From positions 1 to 14,495 of the forward strand of contig JACQPF010000258.1 of NCBI GenBank assembly GCA_016207625.1: a stretch of 14,495 bases of DNA, written 5' to 3'. Under the pieces are notes generated by a model. It was given only the letters and a program-made list of their open reading frames with translations. It had not been told where the DNA came from and made no database searches. Shown here one piece after another: positions 6,128-14,125 of the stretch. Position 1 is the stretch's first letter. Every line of letters starts with the position of its first letter. A program made the translations under genes and the position numbers. The DNA is from Elusimicrobiota bacterium. Lineage in GTDB: Bacteria; Elusimicrobiota; Elusimicrobia; FEN-1173.

Positions 6128-7662
6128 TGCGTTCCGCCGGGCTCACGCGCTGGGCACGCATTTCCTTTTTCCTTCTCCTCTCATTCCGGCCGGCGGTCCC
6201 CGGCCCATTGTGGAGCGCGGAAGCGCTCCAAGAGATCGTCGTTAAAGAGGGCGAGACGATCTGGAGCATCGCCAACCATTACTTGAAGGACCCCAAGCGC
6301 TGGCCGGAAATCCTAAAACACAACAAACAGCTGACGAACGATCCGACGGTGGCGCTTCCCGGGATGCGGCTGAGGGTGCCCGCCCTCCTGATCAAAGAGA
6401 AGCTTCGCTCGGCGGAGCTGGTCCTTTTGGAGAATGACGTCCGATACCGGCGGCGCGACGCCGGCGACTGGGAGAAGGCCCGACCGCACATGGAGCTCTA
6501 TCACGAGGACGGCCTGAGGACCCTGGAGGAATCGAACGCGCAGGTGCGTTTTCCGACGGGAGAGATCATCAAGCTGAGCGAGAACTCCCTCGTCACCATC
6601 CGGCCGGAGAAGGGGCGGGACGCCGTGCAGCTCCTTTCGGGCGACGTGCGCGCCAGCCAGGCCCGCGTCATCACCGCCGGCGGAGCCACCATCAACCCGC
6701 TGGGCCCCGGCGCGGATTACCGCACCCGCGTGAAGCTGGACAAGTCGGAGCTGGTTCTCGTCTTCCGCGGCCAGGTGGACGTGACGGCCCAGGGGAAAAC
6801 CGTGCGGATCCCCCAGGGCTACGGCTCGGAGATCAAGCCGATGCTGCCGCCCACCGAGCCCATTCCTCTCCCCAAGGTCCCCCTGCTTCGAGACAAGAGC
6901 CTTCCCGAACTCAAATCCGCCGACGTCTCCGTCAAGGCCTCCGAGGATAAAGAAGGCCTCGTCCTCTCCGTCGATGTCCCGGCCTTGAAGGAGGTGGATT
7001 TGCCGCCGGAGAAATCGGGCGCCTCCAAGGCCCGGTCCGTCAGCCATCAGAGCGTGAAGAGCTTCCACCTCCAGATCGACGATCAGGACACCTTCCAGGA
7101 GCCGGTCCTGGACAAGCATTTCGCCGTTCCCCACTCGCTGAACCTTCAAAAGCTCGGCCTGCCGGACGGCTCCTATTGGTGGCGCATGTCGGTGGTGGAT
7201 TCGCTGGGACTGGAAAGCGCCTATTCCATCCCTCGATCGTTTCAGGTGGACCGCCGGCCGCCGCCCCTCTCCCTCCTCAGTCCCAAGGAAGGCGAAACGT
7301 TCCGCGCGGACGACGATTTCATACGCGTGACGGGTGAGACCGAGCCGAACGCCTTCGTTTCCATCGGCGACAAGTCGACGAAGGCCGACGCCCAGGGCCG
7401 GTTCACCGCCACGGTCTTCATCCCGGGCGGCGAGAGCCGCATCGCCGTCACGGCGCGCGATCCCAGCGGGAACGAAACGACCCTGCAAAGATCGGTGTCC
7501 CGCGACGCGCCCAAAACCGAATCCCGGGCCGCCCAGGCCAAACCCGGCGCCGTCCCGTCCGACGAGGGCCGGTCCGCCCGGAGCGGCTTCCTCGCCAACT
7601 TCGGCATCGGCATCGTCACCATCGGCACCATCGCCGGCATCATCCTCCTCATCCTTGGGTGA
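6127..7662 (+). CDS. Secreted LysM-FecR-Ig-like protein with C-terminal membrane anchor
   Basis: The 511-residue protein begins with a signal-peptide-like segment (about 9-31). A LysM module follows (about 36-85: IVVKEGETIWSIANHYLKDPKRWPEILKHN ends with LPGMRLRVP), predicted to bind peptidoglycan. Next is a FecR-like beta-rich region (about 125-235, with VRFPTGEIIKLSENSLVTI and VQLLSGDVRAS), a Pro-rich linker, a region ending SYWWRMSVVDSLGLES that resembles a fibronectin-type strand pattern, and an Ig-like module (about 381-465, SPKEGETFRADD to AVTARDPSGNET). A hydrophobic helix closes the protein at about 489-511. The architecture suggests a wall-binding scaffold or signal-relay protein held in the membrane by its tail. 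Its 1-nt overlap with the histidine kinase suggests the two act together, but no direct evidence for an interaction is visible. It is followed 10 nt later by the YfhO-like gene. Confidence 0.85.
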   Translation: MRSAGLTRWARISFFLLLSFRPAVPGPLWSAEALQEIVVKEGETIWSIANHYLKDPKRWPEILKHNKQLTNDPTVALPGMRLRVPALLIKEKLRSAELVLLENDVRYRRRDAGDWEKARPHMELYHEDGLRTLEESNAQVRFPTGEIIKLSENSLVTIRPEKGRDAVQLLSGDVRASQARVITAGGATINPLGPGADYRTRVKLDKSELVLVFRGQVDVTAQGKTVRIPQGYGSEIKPMLPPTEPIPLPKVPLLRDKSLPELKSADVSVKASEDKEGLVLSVDVPALKEVDLPPEKSGASKARSVSHQSVKSFHLQIDDQDTFQEPVLDKHFAVPHSLNLQKLGLPDGSYWWRMSVVDSLGLESAYSIPRSFQVDRRPPPLSLLSPKEGETFRADDDFIRVTGETEPNAFVSIGDKSTKADAQGRFTATVFIPGGESRIAVTARDPSGNETTLQRSVSRDAPKTESRAAQAKPGAVPSDEGRSARSGFLANFGIGIVTIGTIAGIILLILG

Positions 7663-7672
7663 TGCTTTTCGC

Positions 7673-10069
7673 ATGACGCGCCGCGACATCCGTGTTCTGA
7701 CGCTGCTCCTGTTTTTTCCCGCCGCCCTTTTTCTTTACCCCTTTCTTTCCGGGAAAACGATCTTCGTCGGCGACGTCGTCTACTCGTTCCAGCCCTGGCT
7801 CACCTACGCCGCGCAGGAACTGCAGAGCGGCCGCCTCCCCCTCTGGAACCCCTACTCCGCCTGCGGCGAGCCTTTCATCGGCAACCCTCAAACCATGATC
7901 TTTTATCCGGCCGCCGCGCTTTTCTGGCTGTTCCCCTTCGGCCCAGCCTATGGGATGTTCCTTTTCCTCAACCAAAGCCTCCTCTCCGCCGGGACTTTTC
8001 TCCTTCTCCGCCGCCTGTTTCCAACGGGCCAACGCGCGCGCCTCCTGTTGGCCGTCGTCGCCGCGGCCTGGTGCGGCGGCGTCGTGGCCCACTGGGAATT
8101 CCCAAGCGCCGTCGCCACCCTGGCCTGGGCGCCGTTCTTTTTGCTGTTCAGCCTGTCGCCGCTAGGCGCGTGCCAGGTTTGCTGGAAGGCCTTGTCGCTG
8201 GCGACGGCGCTCCTCTTCTTAAGCTGCTACACCCAGTTCACTTATTACATCGTCTTATGGGGCGCCTGGGGCGCGGCACTGATGAGTTTATGGGCTTTGA
8301 GAGCAATGGACAAGCCGGCGGCGATCAAACGGCTGATTTATTGGCTCATCGGCGTCACCGTAGGAGTTCTCATTGCGGCCGTCCAAATCCTGCCGACCTG
8401 GGAACTGGCCACCCAATCTCTCCGCACAGGCATCGGCGAACTGGAATCGCGGGCCCATCTCCTGAACCCCGCATTCCTCATCAAGTTCCTCATTCCCTCA
8501 ATCATCGACAAAACCACCGCCCCCTTCAGGGCCCACGTCTTTGACCCGTCCCTCTGGCCCATCCAACGCGCCTGGCTGAACACCGTTTTCATCGGCACCG
8601 CGCCGTTCCTCCTGGGCCTGGCCGCTCTCGGGAGAGCCCGCCGATTTCCCCTCCTTTTTCTCGGCGGAGCGGGGCTTTTTTTTGCAGGGCTTTCCCTGGG
8701 CTGGGAACCGTTCTATTTCCTTTTCCGCCATGCCCTCCCGGGCGCCAAATACATGACGCATTTTTCCAACGCGCTGCTCTTCGGGGCCATCGCCCTCGCC
8801 TTGTTGTCCGCCGCAGAGGGCTCTTCCCGCCGGAACCGTTTTCCGATTGCAGGACTCTGGGCGGCGGCCCTGGGCCTTTGTCTTCTTGTCGCGTTCAGCC
8901 TTGTTTTTCGAAACGGCGTGGCCACCGCTCTCTTGGGCTTGACGGGCTTGGCGCCGTCTCAGCATGACTGGATGCGGCGGGCCGCGCTTCAGAGTGCCGT
9001 CGTCCTGGCCGCGCTGGGCGCCGCCGCGGCGCTGCCGGCCCGTGCAAAAGCGATCGCCCTTGTGTTGTTGACAGCCGGCGAACTGTGGGTTTTCGGGCGG
9101 GACTTGTTTCCCTTCGCCTCATGGGACGAGTTTCATCGGGCTCCTTCGCTGGCGGCCGAGATTCGAAACTCACCGCACCGCCTGGCCTTCGACCCCCGGG
9201 CCGTCCGCGCGCCCATTCCCATGGCCGGCGCGACGCTGGAGGAAGGCTACCAAAGCGTGCGCCAAATCCTTCGGCCCAACGTCCACCTGCCCTACCGCGT
9301 GCATGAGACCTGGAGCTATGACGTGTTCGGTCTCCCCTCCTTCGCGGAATTCCGGCGGCCCATCGACGTTTCACAGGGGCCGGACCCCCGCCTGCGCTTT
9401 TTGGGCGCGCGCTGGGTCCTTTCAAACGAAAAGCTTCCCGGCCCGTTCCGATTGACGGCCTGGCGGCCGAACGGCCTCCTCTTCATCGACGAGGATGCCC
9501 GGCAGCGCGTGAGCTGGGTGCCGAAAGCGAAGGTCCTGTCCGGGAAAGAAGGCCGGTTGAAATATTTGTCCGGCCGGTGGGATCCGGCCGTCGAGGTGAT
9601 CGTTGACGCCAAGGAAGGAGCGACGGCGGAGGGGCTGTCGGCCCCCCGGGCCGCCGACTGTCCTCGGAGCTCTGCGGAGAGGGCGGAGGGGGCGGAAGGG
9701 ACTTTTTCTTCGAGACGGGAGCTGCACCCTCCCATCTTCTGGCGCGATGGACCGGGGCGGGCGGAGGCGTCCGGGGCCACCGGCGAGGGCTGGCTGGTCT
9801 ACAGCCAGGCGTTCTATCCCGGCTGGAAAGCCTCAGTCAACGGAAATCCGGCCAAGCTCTGGAAAGCCAACCACGCTTTCCAGGCCGTCCAGGTCCCCGC
9901 CGGAAAATGGGAAGCCGTCTTCCTGTACAGGCCGCTTGTTTTCCGAATCGGACTTGGAGTGTCGGCGGGGACCCTGGTCGCATTCGGGTTCCTCATCTTC
10001 GCCATAGGAATACGTCTGAAAGAAAAATCAGCGGCGTCTGATACCCGGAGTCCTGCCGACGGGCTATAA
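7673..10069 (+). CDS. YfhO-family polytopic membrane protein (putative lipid-linked glycan glycosyltransferase)
   Basis: The 798-residue protein has about a dozen hydrophobic segments up to about residue 470 and a final helix near 765-785. Family features include GDVVYSFQPW after TM1, the loop LPLWNPYSACGEPFIGNPQ, and the C-terminal LVYSQAFYPGWKASVNGNP followed by ANHAFQAVQVPAG. Bacillus YfhO is implicated in glycosylation of lipoteichoic acid using lipid-linked sugars, and a similar transfer outside the membrane is inferred here. The ATG at 7673 lies 10 nt after the previous stop with GGTGA (7658-7662) as Shine-Dalgarno. The open frame extends back to 7334, but that part is a Pro/Ser/Arg-rich shadow of the LysM-FecR gene. 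Residues about 652-673 (GLSAPRAAD to AERAEG) are the in-frame translation of repeat copy B, lying in the variable stretch before the conserved C-terminal motif. Confidence 0.88.
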   Translation: MTRRDIRVLTLLLFFPAALFLYPFLSGKTIFVGDVVYSFQPWLTYAAQELQSGRLPLWNPYSACGEPFIGNPQTMIFYPAAALFWLFPFGPAYGMFLFLNQSLLSAGTFLLLRRLFPTGQRARLLLAVVAAAWCGGVVAHWEFPSAVATLAWAPFFLLFSLSPLGACQVCWKALSLATALLFLSCYTQFTYYIVLWGAWGAALMSLWALRAMDKPAAIKRLIYWLIGVTVGVLIAAVQILPTWELATQSLRTGIGELESRAHLLNPAFLIKFLIPSIIDKTTAPFRAHVFDPSLWPIQRAWLNTVFIGTAPFLLGLAALGRARRFPLLFLGGAGLFFAGLSLGWEPFYFLFRHALPGAKYMTHFSNALLFGAIALALLSAAEGSSRRNRFPIAGLWAAALGLCLLVAFSLVFRNGVATALLGLTGLAPSQHDWMRRAALQSAVVLAALGAAAALPARAKAIALVLLTAGELWVFGRDLFPFASWDEFHRAPSLAAEIRNSPHRLAFDPRAVRAPIPMAGATLEEGYQSVRQILRPNVHLPYRVHETWSYDVFGLPSFAEFRRPIDVSQGPDPRLRFLGARWVLSNEKLPGPFRLTAWRPNGLLFIDEDARQRVSWVPKAKVLSGKEGRLKYLSGRWDPAVEVIVDAKEGATAEGLSAPRAADCPRSSAERAEGAEGTFSSRRELHPPIFWRDGPGRAEASGATGEGWLVYSQAFYPGWKASVNGNPAKLWKANHAFQAVQVPAGKWEAVFLYRPLVFRIGLGVSAGTLVAFGFLIFAIGIRLKEKSAASDTRSPADGL
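9626..9689 (+). repeat. Dispersed palindromic repeat, copy B, inside the YfhO-family reading frame
   Basis: The core at 9648-9689 is identical over 42 nt to 672-713, and the left box 9626-9645 matches 611-630 at 18 of 20 positions. Here the boxes are only 2 nt apart. Together they form an imperfect hairpin: GTCGG 9637-9641 pairs with CCGAC 9654-9658, CCC 9642-9644 with GGG 9648-9650, and further pairs reach 9631 and 9664 with one mismatch and two G-T pairs. The repeat keeps the reading frame and contains no stop in the host frame. A purine-rich run follows it (to about 9700). Confidence 0.8.
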
Positions 10070-10070
10070 T
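10065..10070 (+). promoter_or_regulatory. Candidate -10 box upstream of the pyruvyl transferase gene
   Basis: A perfect TATAAT overlaps the stop codon of the YfhO-like gene, 68 nt before the next ATG. This is the longest intergenic gap inside the plus-strand cluster. No convincing -35 box is seen 16-18 nt upstream, so an internal promoter is only possible. Confidence 0.35.
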
Positions 10071-10122
10071 CACGGGAGAAGACCTTTTCCTCTCGATCAG
10101 ACAACGTTGAACGAAGATCGTG

Positions 10123-10128
10123 AAAGGA
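10123..10128 (+). promoter_or_regulatory. Shine-Dalgarno of the pyruvyl transferase gene
   Basis: AAAGGA lies 9 nt before the ATG at 10138 and supports that start. It is one of few clear ribosome binding sites on the plus strand of the window. Confidence 0.55.
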
Positions 10129-10137
10129 TAAACCAAA

Positions 10138-11400
10138 ATGCCTCTGCTCGACACCTCCAAGGTTTCGACTCCCGCTCGGCAGGCCGCATCGGTTTCCCCC
10201 AACGGGCTCAAGAAAATATCCGTCATCGGCAATTTTTCCGGCCGGAACGCGGGCGACGCCGCGATCCTCGGCGGCCTACTGAAAGACATCTCCGCGCGCT
10301 ATCCAAACGTTCGCTTCCTCGTGCCCACCCTCAATCCCTCCTTCGTGCGCAGCCATTTCCGTTCCCCTACCGTCGTGCCCGTCTCCCTGCGCCCGCCCCT
10401 GAATTTGAAAATATTCGGGCTCGGCGTGCTCCAGGCCGCCTACGACTGCGACCTCTTCCTCATCACGGACGCCATCCTGTTCGACCGGCAGCTGCTCAAT
10501 CCCCTCTACAACTACCTCTCCACGCTCGCCCTGGTGGCCCAGTTGGTGAAACAAAGGGGCGTCCCGCTCGTCCTCTACAACGTCAGCCTCGGACCGGTGT
10601 ACACCCCTCTCGGCCAGCTCTTCATGAAAGTGCTCCTCCGGGCCGCGGACCTCGTCATCGCGCGGGACGAGGAATCCATCGCGCTCATGACACAGCTGGG
10701 GATCGATACGAACAAGGCGCGGTTGGCCGCGGATTCGGCCCTCAGCGCCCCGTTTTCGTCGCCCGAGAAGCTGGGACCGGTCTTGGCGAAGGAGCGGATC
10801 CGCTTCCCGAGCGGAGGAACGATCGGGTTCAACGTGAGCCGTTATCTCTTTGAATCGTACATCCCGGAAGCGAAGGGACTGATGGACGCCCAGCGTTTCG
10901 CAGACATCGTTTCGAAATCCATCGACCGCGTCATCGACGAGCTGGGTGTGGACGTCCTAATGTTTTCGACTCAGATCATGGACCTCCCCATCGTCCGGCA
11001 GGTGTTGAGCCGCCTCCGCCGCCCGGAGCGCGTGCGGCTGATTTCGAACAAAACCTACTCGCACGAAGACATCAAGGCCCTCCTGGCCCGGGTGGACATT
11101 TTCGTCGGAATGAGGACCCACTCCCTCATCCTCGCGTCCTCCGGCCGGACGCCCGTCCTGGGCATCATCGCGTATCCGAAAAGCCGCGCCTTCCTCAACT
11201 CGATCCAGCAGCTCGAATGGAAGCTGGAGTACAACGACTTCCGGGTCGACCATGTGGTGGACCGGATCAAGGACCTGTGGCGGGAGAGGGAGAACGTGCG
11301 CCGCCGCCTGGAGGAGATCATGCCGGTCATGGAGGCGCGGGCGAGAGGAAGCGCCGAACTGCTGGCGCCTTATCTCCTGAACGGCGTACATGTCAACTGA
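10138..11400 (+). CDS. Polysaccharide pyruvyl transferase family protein (CsaB/WcaK-like)
   Basis: The 420-residue soluble protein has the family's N-terminal GNFSGRNAGDAAILGGLL motif (about 31-48, the first Rossmann-like half), the central VLYNVSLGP and ADLVIARDEESIALM segments, and the second-half signature VDIFVGMRTHSLILASS with R326 and H328, followed by PVLGIIAYPK. Such enzymes transfer a pyruvyl group from phosphoenolpyruvate to a sugar of a surface polymer; in CsaB systems the pyruvylated polymer anchors S-layer proteins. Which polymer is modified here is unknown. Residues 1-25 are an unconserved-looking leader without a signal peptide. It follows the YfhO-like gene after 68 nt and overlaps the next gene by 11 nt, so it belongs to the same glycan module and may also have its own promoter. 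Confidence 0.88.
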   Translation: MPLLDTSKVSTPARQAASVSPNGLKKISVIGNFSGRNAGDAAILGGLLKDISARYPNVRFLVPTLNPSFVRSHFRSPTVVPVSLRPPLNLKIFGLGVLQAAYDCDLFLITDAILFDRQLLNPLYNYLSTLALVAQLVKQRGVPLVLYNVSLGPVYTPLGQLFMKVLLRAADLVIARDEESIALMTQLGIDTNKARLAADSALSAPFSSPEKLGPVLAKERIRFPSGGTIGFNVSRYLFESYIPEAKGLMDAQRFADIVSKSIDRVIDELGVDVLMFSTQIMDLPIVRQVLSRLRRPERVRLISNKTYSHEDIKALLARVDIFVGMRTHSLILASSGRTPVLGIIAYPKSRAFLNSIQQLEWKLEYNDFRVDHVVDRIKDLWRERENVRRRLEEIMPVMEARARGSAELLAPYLLNGVHVN

Positions 11401-13123
11401 GTGGCCCCGCCGGCTCAAATTCCTGATCAAGGGCCTCGTCAGCGCCGGCCTGGTCTTCCACCTCCTCAAAGACATTCATCCGTCGGAGCTCTGGCGCGTC
11501 GTCAGAGGCGCGGACCTGCGCTTTGTCGCCCTCTGCCTCCTCGCGTCGGTCGTCCTGGTCGGGCTCAGCGCGCAGAAGTGGCAGGTGCTCCTCCGCTCGA
11601 AAAATCTGCGCGTTCCCCTGAGGGAGCTCGTCCGTCTCTACATGATCGGCTACTTCTTCAACAACCTTCTCCCGTCGAACGTGGGCGGGGACGTCGTCCG
11701 GGCGCACGAACTGGGCGAGCGCACGGGCCGGAAAGCGGAATCCTTCGCGTCCGTGTTCATGGAGCGCTTCACGGGCTTGACGGTGCTGGTGTTCTTCTCC
11801 GTGATCTCGTTCTTCGTCAACCGGAGCGTGTTCCGCGACCCCAAATTCGCGGTGGCGGTGGGGGCGGTCCTGGCCGGCTACGGGACCCTCCTCGGGTTCT
11901 CGCTGAGGCGGACGCCTCATCCGCCCGCGGGACCCCGCAACGCGGGGGGGATCGCCGGGAAACTGGAGAAAAAACTCCGGGCCTTCCAGTCGGCCGTGGG
12001 CGCCTACCGGGGCGAAAAGCGGGCCCTCCTCTACGCCCTGGGGAACTCCGTCTTGTTCTACGTCTTCGCGGTCGTGAACGTTTATCTCGCCACTCTCGCG
12101 TTCGGGGGCCGGGCTTCCTTCGGCGGGCTCGCCCGGATCGTGCCGATGGTCATGCTCCTGATGATGCTGCCCATCTCCCTCGGCGGAATCGGTTTGATGG
12201 AGTGGGCCTATGTCTTCGCGCTCTCGTCCCTGGGAGACCCGGGGGCCGTGGGGTTGTCGGTGGGACTCCTGATGCGCGCCAAGGGCCTTTTGATCGGGTT
12301 GATCGGGGCGGGGATGTACGTCCTCGGCCCCCGGAAGGCGGGCGCCGAACCGGAGGAAGCGCGTCCCCCCCTCACGCATTTCCATGATCTCGTCAACGAC
12401 ACGCGCCGCTCCCCCCTGCAGAAGTACCAGGAGCTCGTGGTCGGACAAAGAGGGTCTTGGGCGCTCGTCCGGCATGAGCTCATCGCTTCCTTTTTCGGGT
12501 CCTGGCCCGGCCTGGCCGGACTTTACCTGCGGCAAAAAACCTTCCGCTTCCTGTTCCGGCGATGCGGGCGGGGCGTCGTCATCGGCCGGAACGTCACCCT
12601 CCGGCGGCCGGGGCAGGTCTCCATCGGGGACGGAAGCATGATCGACGATGACTGCGTGATCAGCGTCCGCGGGTCGGACGCGTTTGAAATCCGGATCGGG
12701 AAAGGGGTGTTGGTCGGGCGGAGGTCGGAGGTTCTGACCCGGAGCGGCAGCATTGAATTGGAAGACTATGCCGACATCGGGTCCCATTGCCGGATCAGCT
12801 CGCCGGGCGGCGTGCGGATCGGCAAAAACGTCCTGGTGGCGTCCTTCTGTTCGATCGGGGGGGCGCAGCACCGCTTCGACCGGACCGACGTGCCCATCCG
12901 GATGCAGGGGAACGCGGAGACGGGCGGCGTGGTGATCGAAGACGACGTGTGGCTGGGCGCGGGCGTGATCGTGAACGGCGGCGTGACCGTCGGGCGCGGG
13001 TGCGTCGTGGGGGCCGGCTCGGTGGTGACGAGGAACCTTCCCGCCTACTCCGTGGCCTACGGAGTTCCCGCCAAAGTCGTCCGTTTCCGTGACGGGAAAA
13101 AAGAAGAAGCGCTCCCGGTGTGA
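11390..13123 (+). CDS. Fusion of LPG-synthase-type transmembrane domain and hexapeptide-repeat acyltransferase
   Basis: The 577-residue protein joins two normally separate families. Residues about 8-312 are a polytopic LPG_synthase_TM (UPF0104/AglD-like) domain with its hallmark YFFNNLLPSNVGGDVVRAHEL at 88-108 (given here with its key NNLLPSNVGGD) and LPISLGGIGLMEWAY at 260-274. A short linker (AGAEPEEARPP) leads to residues about 328-577, a complete left-handed beta-helix acyltransferase: an N-terminal helical part (YQELVVGQRGSW), repeated IGxxV hexapeptides, the likely catalytic His494 in IGGAQHRFD, and the typical ending GAGSVVTRNLPAYSVAYGVPAKVV. The membrane half may flip or handle lipid-linked intermediates, and the other half would acetylate or otherwise acylate a sugar in the cytoplasm. 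The ATG at 11390 overlaps the pyruvyl transferase gene by 11 nt without a clear ribosome binding site. No stop or frame break separates the halves. Confidence 0.9.
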   Translation: MSTEWPRRLKFLIKGLVSAGLVFHLLKDIHPSELWRVVRGADLRFVALCLLASVVLVGLSAQKWQVLLRSKNLRVPLRELVRLYMIGYFFNNLLPSNVGGDVVRAHELGERTGRKAESFASVFMERFTGLTVLVFFSVISFFVNRSVFRDPKFAVAVGAVLAGYGTLLGFSLRRTPHPPAGPRNAGGIAGKLEKKLRAFQSAVGAYRGEKRALLYALGNSVLFYVFAVVNVYLATLAFGGRASFGGLARIVPMVMLLMMLPISLGGIGLMEWAYVFALSSLGDPGAVGLSVGLLMRAKGLLIGLIGAGMYVLGPRKAGAEPEEARPPLTHFHDLVNDTRRSPLQKYQELVVGQRGSWALVRHELIASFFGSWPGLAGLYLRQKTFRFLFRRCGRGVVIGRNVTLRRPGQVSIGDGSMIDDDCVISVRGSDAFEIRIGKGVLVGRRSEVLTRSGSIELEDYADIGSHCRISSPGGVRIGKNVLVASFCSIGGAQHRFDRTDVPIRMQGNAETGGVVIEDDVWLGAGVIVNGGVTVGRGCVVGAGSVVTRNLPAYSVAYGVPAKVVRFRDGKKEEALPV

Positions 13124-13133
13124 GGATGGAGAG

Positions 13134-14120
13134 CTACAGGGACTGCTGGAGCTTCTGGACCTCTTCGGCGGGGCCCATGACGACGAGGACGTCCTTGGGC
13201 GAGAGGGGAGTTTGGGGCTTGGGGTTGTAGATGTATTGCTCTTTTCCGGCGGGGCGCACGGCCAGGAGGGCGAGGTCGAAACCGTTCTTGAGGACGGAGC
13301 TTTCCAGGGTTTTCCCGGCGGCGGAAGGGCCCACGACCACTTCCTCGATGCGCAGGTTGCCGTCGCCGCGGAGCATGTTGTCCAGGAATGACACCACCGC
13401 CGGCCGGACGAGCTCGGAGGCCATGCGCAGGCCGCCGATGAAATTGGGAGAGACCACGGCGTCCGCGCCTGAGCGCAGGAGCTTGTCCCGCACGCCTTTG
13501 TCCACGGACTTGGACACCACCCGCAGGCCGGGGTTGAGGCCCTTGGCGCTGATCACCACGAAGACGTTGTCCTTGTCCGACGGGAGGCAGGCGACGAGCC
13601 CCTTGGCCTTCTCGATGCCGGCCCGGCGGAGGGTCTCGTCGTCCGAGGCGTCTCCGGCGATGGCCAGGCAGCCGTCTTCCCCCAGTTCCGTCACCCGGGC
13701 GTCGTCCTGGTCAACCACGACGAAATCCCGCCCGGTCTTCCGAAGCTCGTCGATGATGTAGCGTCCGGTGCGGCCCCCGCCGCAGACGATGTAGTGTTGT
13801 GAAAGCGCTGCGATCTTTTTTTCCATTCGTTTTTTGAGCAAAACCTCCTTCAATTCCCCTTCCACAAGAAACGCCGTGATGACGGAAAAGGCGTAGGTCA
13901 AAATCCCGATTCCGCCCATGATGAGGAAAATGGTGAACATGCGGCCCGAGGAGCTCAAGGGGTGAGTCTCGCCGTAGCCCACGGTGGCCAGTGTGATCAC
14001 CGTCATATAGAGGGCGTCGAAGAGCGCCCAGCCCTCGATGAGGTGATAACCCGCCACCCCGATGAGCACCACGACGGCCATGGCCAAGAAGGCCGCGGCC
14101 AGACGGTTCCGAAAAGACAT
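13134..14120 (-). CDS. RCK-gated potassium channel (MthK-like)
   Basis: The 328-residue protein has TM1 (about 8-25), a pore loop with selectivity filter TVGYGE (46-51), and TM2 (about 62-86), so it is a two-helix channel subunit. RCK_N/TrkA-N follows (about 109-225, nucleotide or ligand fold IVCGGGRTGRYIIDEL with the strand-end acidic VVVDQDD), then RCK_C/TrkA-C (about 240-328). It should assemble as a tetramer with a cytoplasmic gating ring that controls K+ flow. The filter ends in Glu rather than the more common Asp. The ATG at 14120 lies 5 nt after the stop of the upstream GGDEF-like gene and lacks a clear Shine-Dalgarno, suggesting coupling. It converges with the fusion gene, leaving a 10-nt gap without a recognisable terminator. 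Confidence 0.93.
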   Translation of the reverse strand: MSFRNRLAAAFLAMAVVVLIGVAGYHLIEGWALFDALYMTVITLATVGYGETHPLSSSGRMFTIFLIMGGIGILTYAFSVITAFLVEGELKEVLLKKRMEKKIAALSQHYIVCGGGRTGRYIIDELRKTGRDFVVVDQDDARVTELGEDGCLAIAGDASDDETLRRAGIEKAKGLVACLPSDKDNVFVVISAKGLNPGLRVVSKSVDKGVRDKLLRSGADAVVSPNFIGGLRMASELVRPAVVSFLDNMLRGDGNLRIEEVVVGPSAAGKTLESSVLKNGFDLALLAVRPAGKEQYIYNPKPQTPLSPKDVLVVMGPAEEVQKLQQSL

Positions 14121-14125
14121 AAGTT

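Noticed and set aside
7334..7672. N-terminal extension of the YfhO-like protein by 113 residues
   Set aside because: The segment is Pro/Ser/Arg/Ala low-complexity and overlaps the Ig-like and anchor part of the previous gene in another frame. The ATG at 7673 directly precedes the first membrane helix and has a Shine-Dalgarno match.
6313..7689. 458-residue open frame on the minus strand
   Set aside because: It is antisense to the LysM-FecR gene, Gly/Arg/Asp-rich and without any domain-like pattern.
11482..11500. Possible third copy of the repeat core in the fusion gene
   Set aside because: Only about 10-12 nt (CGGAGCTCTGG) resemble the core, which is within chance for this composition and includes a SacI-like palindrome.
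11393..12871. 492-residue open frame on the minus strand
   Set aside because: It is antisense to the fusion gene, rich in Pro/Arg/Glu/Asp/His, and has no recognisable domain. Long antisense frames are expected in GC-rich coding DNA, and the plus-strand protein has clear family motifs throughout.
13124..13133. Terminator in the gap between the fusion gene and the channel gene
   Set aside because: The gap is 10 nt, and no stable stem with a T-run was found in it or its flanks.
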